Below are positions 6,478-7,706 of a DNA stretch of 7,706 nucleotides, in pieces. Position numbers and translations under genes: made by a program. How positions within the stretch are numbered: position 1 is the stretch's first letter; each line of letters starts with the position of its first letter. Where the stretch lies: the NCBI GenBank assembly GCA_038232695.1, contig JBBSNI010000289.1, forward strand, positions 1 to 7,706. The letters are read 5' to 3'. Under the pieces are notes generated by a model, which did not search any database, was not told the origin of the DNA, and saw nothing but the letters and a program-made list of their open reading frames with translations. This stretch comes from JAJNNC01 sp038232695 (lineage in GTDB: Bacteria > Bacteroidota > Bacteroidia > Cytophagales > Cyclobacteriaceae).

Positions 6478-6729
6478 ATGGGAATTTTAACTTGGATCAT
6501 TTTCGGCCTCATCGCCGGAGCAATCGCTAAGTGGATCATGCCGGGAGACGATCCCGGAGGTTTCATCATCACTATTCTGATAGGTATCGCCGGAGCAATC
6601 GTCGGCGGCTTTATCGGAAGCGCCTTAGGTTTTGGCGGTGTTGACTCTTTTGACTTCAGAAGTTTTCTGGTCGCCATCGCCGGTGCCCTGCTGCTTCTGT
6701 TTCTTTACCGGCAGATTCGAAGAAGATGA
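6478..6729 (+). CDS. GlsB/YeaQ/YmgE-family stress-response membrane protein
   Basis: This encodes 83 residues, the usual length of the transglycosylase-associated (PF04226) family of small inner-membrane proteins, whose members are often stress-induced and of unknown biochemical role. Three hydrophobic segments are visible: residues 3-21, 28-52 and 62-78. The family hallmark GLIAGAIAKWIMPGDDPGG (residues 10-28) forms the first helix and the loop, and the second helix is rich in Gly and Ala (ILIGIAGAIVGGFIGSALGF). The chain ends in a basic tail (RQIRRR), which would lie in the cytoplasm. The ATG is preceded by an A/C-rich leader (ACCAACCAAACACAATCAACC ends at 6477) without Shine-Dalgarno sequence, similar to the leader at 2848. 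The gene has its own AT-rich upstream region and its own terminator, so it is probably transcribed alone. Despite the old family name there is no transglycosylase catalytic domain. Confidence 0.93.
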   Translation: MGILTWIIFGLIAGAIAKWIMPGDDPGGFIITILIGIAGAIVGGFIGSALGFGGVDSFDFRSFLVAIAGALLLLFLYRQIRRR

Positions 6730-6744
6730 CTATCTAATCACAGC

Positions 6745-6780
6745 AAATATGCGAAGTCAGTGGCTTCGCATATTTTTTTT
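6745..6780 (+). terminator. Strong intrinsic terminator after the GlsB-type gene
   Basis: AAATATGCGAAG (6745-6756) pairs perfectly over 12 bases with CTTCGCATATTT (6764-6775) around a 7-base loop, and the T-run continues to 6780. It begins 15 bases after the stop codon at 6727-6729. This is a textbook Rho-independent terminator and separates the gene from the TonB-dependent receptor. Confidence 0.93.
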
Positions 6781-6835
6781 CGACGAGCTTCTCCATCATA
6801 TTTTCCCAACCAATCGCCCTATTACTAAAGGATAA

Positions 6836-6887
6836 TTTAGCCTTTCGACAAGCTTTTTGCCATATTTGCAAATGCAACCCTGTTGCG
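6836..6887 (+). promoter_or_regulatory. Candidate promoter with two overlapping dyads upstream of the receptor gene
   Basis: CATATTTG (6861-6868) differs in one base from the Bacteroidota -7 box TAnnTTTG, and TTTA (6836-6839) lies 21 bases upstream as a poor -33 element. The box overlaps the perfect 10-base palindrome ATTTGCAAAT (6864-6873). Directly next to it is TGCAAC-CCT-GTTGCG (6873-6887), with a 5-bp perfect core GCAAC/GTTGC. Together they would cover the expected transcription start, which is where a repressor commonly binds. Receptors of this sort are often controlled by metal-sensing repressors, but no specific regulator can be named from these sites. Confidence 0.4.
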
Positions 6888-6927
6888 TAAATTTCACCTC
6901 ATTCACCAATTTTCTTTCTGTAATACC

Positions 6928-7706
6928 TTGCATACACTACAGCGTACTGTCATTCTTTGTCTATTGGTTGTTGCTTTTTCGTTTACCTTCATCGCTGCCA
7001 GTTTTGGGCAATCGGCGGGGCATATACCGGCAGCATGTTCATGTAGTGTTCAGGGCAAAGTATACGATTTGCAAACCAAGGAGCCGCTTCCCAACGCCTA
7101 CATACGGATAGACAGCCTCAATCGAAGCAGCGTGACCAACCAGGAAGGTGCCTTCGAGCTAAACCAACTCTGCGATTGCAAATGCCACGTATCCATCAGT
7201 TTCGTAGGATATAAAACTTTTGAAGAGACCCTGGATTTATCCAAAGACTCCGTACTCACGGTATACCTCACTGATGAAGACAAACTGCTGGATAATGTAT
7301 TGATACAGGGCAAAAAAACGGACAGCGGTATCTCGACGCTGACTGAAAATACCCTGAGCGGTCAGGAACTGGCAAAAACGCAGGGGCGCTCCTTGGCCGA
7401 ATCTCTTGAGCGTTTGTCTGGCGTCAGCACCCTGCAAACCGGCGCCAGTATAGGAAAGCCTATCGTACACGGTCTGCACAGCAACCGTATCCTGATATTG
7501 GACAACGGTATCCGCCTGGAAGGGCAGCAGTGGGGCGCCGAACATGCCCCTGAGATTGATCCTTTTATTGCTAAAAACATTTCAGTGATCAAAGGAGCCG
7601 CTACGGTTAAATACGGGACGGAAGCTTTGGGCGGTGTGGTCGTTGTTAACCCGCCTGCTTTGCGCACCCAAGGGGGTGTGGGCGGAGAAATAAATGCGAT
7701 AGGCAT
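6928..7706 (+). CDS. TonB-dependent outer-membrane receptor, N-terminal part (runs off the right edge)
   Basis: The frame is open from the stop at 6838-6840 to the window end and contains no ATG or GTG before the first domain. TTG 6928 is chosen because it yields a proper signal peptide: MHTLQRT, then a hydrophobic VILCLLVVAFSFTFIAASFG, with cleavage probably near SFGQ. TTG 6883 is an alternative. The 259 visible codons encode a carboxypeptidase-regulatory-like domain (about 40-125; VQGKVYDLQTKEPLPNAYIR, EGAFEL, SFVGYKTF) and a plug domain from about 135. The plug has SLAESLERLSGV, HGLHSNRILILDNGIR, QQWGAEHAPEIDPF (200-213) and ISVIKGAATVKYGTEALGGVV. The QQWGAEHAPEIDPF type of plug recalls receptors grouped with metal uptake (ZnuD-like), an impression that needs a search. 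The N-terminal domain is unusually cysteine-rich: CSC (37-39) and CDCKCH (82-87). The beta-barrel is beyond the window. Confidence 0.88.
   Translation, partial: MHTLQRTVILCLLVVAFSFTFIAASFGQSAGHIPAACSCSVQGKVYDLQTKEPLPNAYIRIDSLNRSSVTNQEGAFELNQLCDCKCHVSISFVGYKTFEETLDLSKDSVLTVYLTDEDKLLDNVLIQGKKTDSGISTLTENTLSGQELAKTQGRSLAESLERLSGVSTLQTGASIGKPIVHGLHSNRILILDNGIRLEGQQWGAEHAPEIDPFIAKNISVIKGAATVKYGTEALGGVVVVNPPALRTQGGVGGEINAIG

Noticed and set aside
6857..7111. 84-codon plus-strand frame beginning MPYLQMQ
   Set aside because: It overlaps the receptor's signal peptide and first domain in a different frame and has no domain features; the receptor frame is open from 6841 to the end.
7362..7706. Minus-strand frame of 114 codons at the right edge
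   Set aside because: It is antisense to the conserved plug domain of the TonB-dependent receptor.
1..7706. Mobile element, CRISPR array, tRNA or rRNA
   Set aside because: No transposase or integrase motif, no regularly spaced repeats with spacers, and no cloverleaf or rRNA signature was seen on either strand.

Overview
The window looks like a chromosomal segment from a member of the Bacteroidota, probably a Cytophagales-like environmental bacterium. Three things suggest this: a TonB-dependent receptor with an N-terminal carboxypeptidase-regulatory-like domain, a large 'PVC-type' dehydrogenase/HEAT/cytochrome c lipoprotein beside a secreted FG-GAP protein, and start codons preceded by A/C-rich leaders instead of Shine-Dalgarno sequences. 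The taxon is inferred from gene content and style; no rRNA or other marker is present.

Layout from left to right. (1) The 5' part of a lipoprotein gene leaves the left edge on the minus strand (1-255). (2) Divergent from it is a gene for a small exported protein that resembles the PsbP/DcrB-like fold (394-948). (3) A 111-base gap with degenerate CGGAAG-type repeats leads to tadA (1060-1503), the tRNA adenosine deaminase. (4) Convergent with tadA, only 11 bases away, is a minus-strand secreted FG-GAP/VCBS protein (1515-2714). (5) Divergent from it is a 67-residue, extremely acidic small protein (2848-3051) with a plausible promoter and a very good intrinsic terminator (3073-3109). (6) A 1040-residue lipoprotein follows (3189-6311), with an N-terminal propeller-like dehydrogenase domain, HEAT repeats and a C-terminal CxxCH heme domain; its stop codon lies inside a bulged hairpin. 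(7) A three-helix GlsB/YeaQ-type membrane protein (6478-6729) ends in a textbook terminator (6745-6780). (8) A partial TonB-dependent receptor (6928 to the right edge) has no ATG or GTG available as a start and seems to begin at TTG. It is preceded by two overlapping dyads that could be an operator.

Most genes look like single transcription units, with two strong intrinsic terminators separating them. The shared theme is the cell envelope: lipoproteins, a periplasmic or surface FG-GAP protein, a heme-containing lipoprotein, an inner-membrane protein and an outer-membrane receptor. tadA is the only clear housekeeping gene. No mobile element, CRISPR array, tRNA or rRNA is visible. The best candidates for something undescribed are the tiny acidic protein with its own transcription signals, and the cysteine-rich receptor N-terminus combined with its dyad-bearing promoter.
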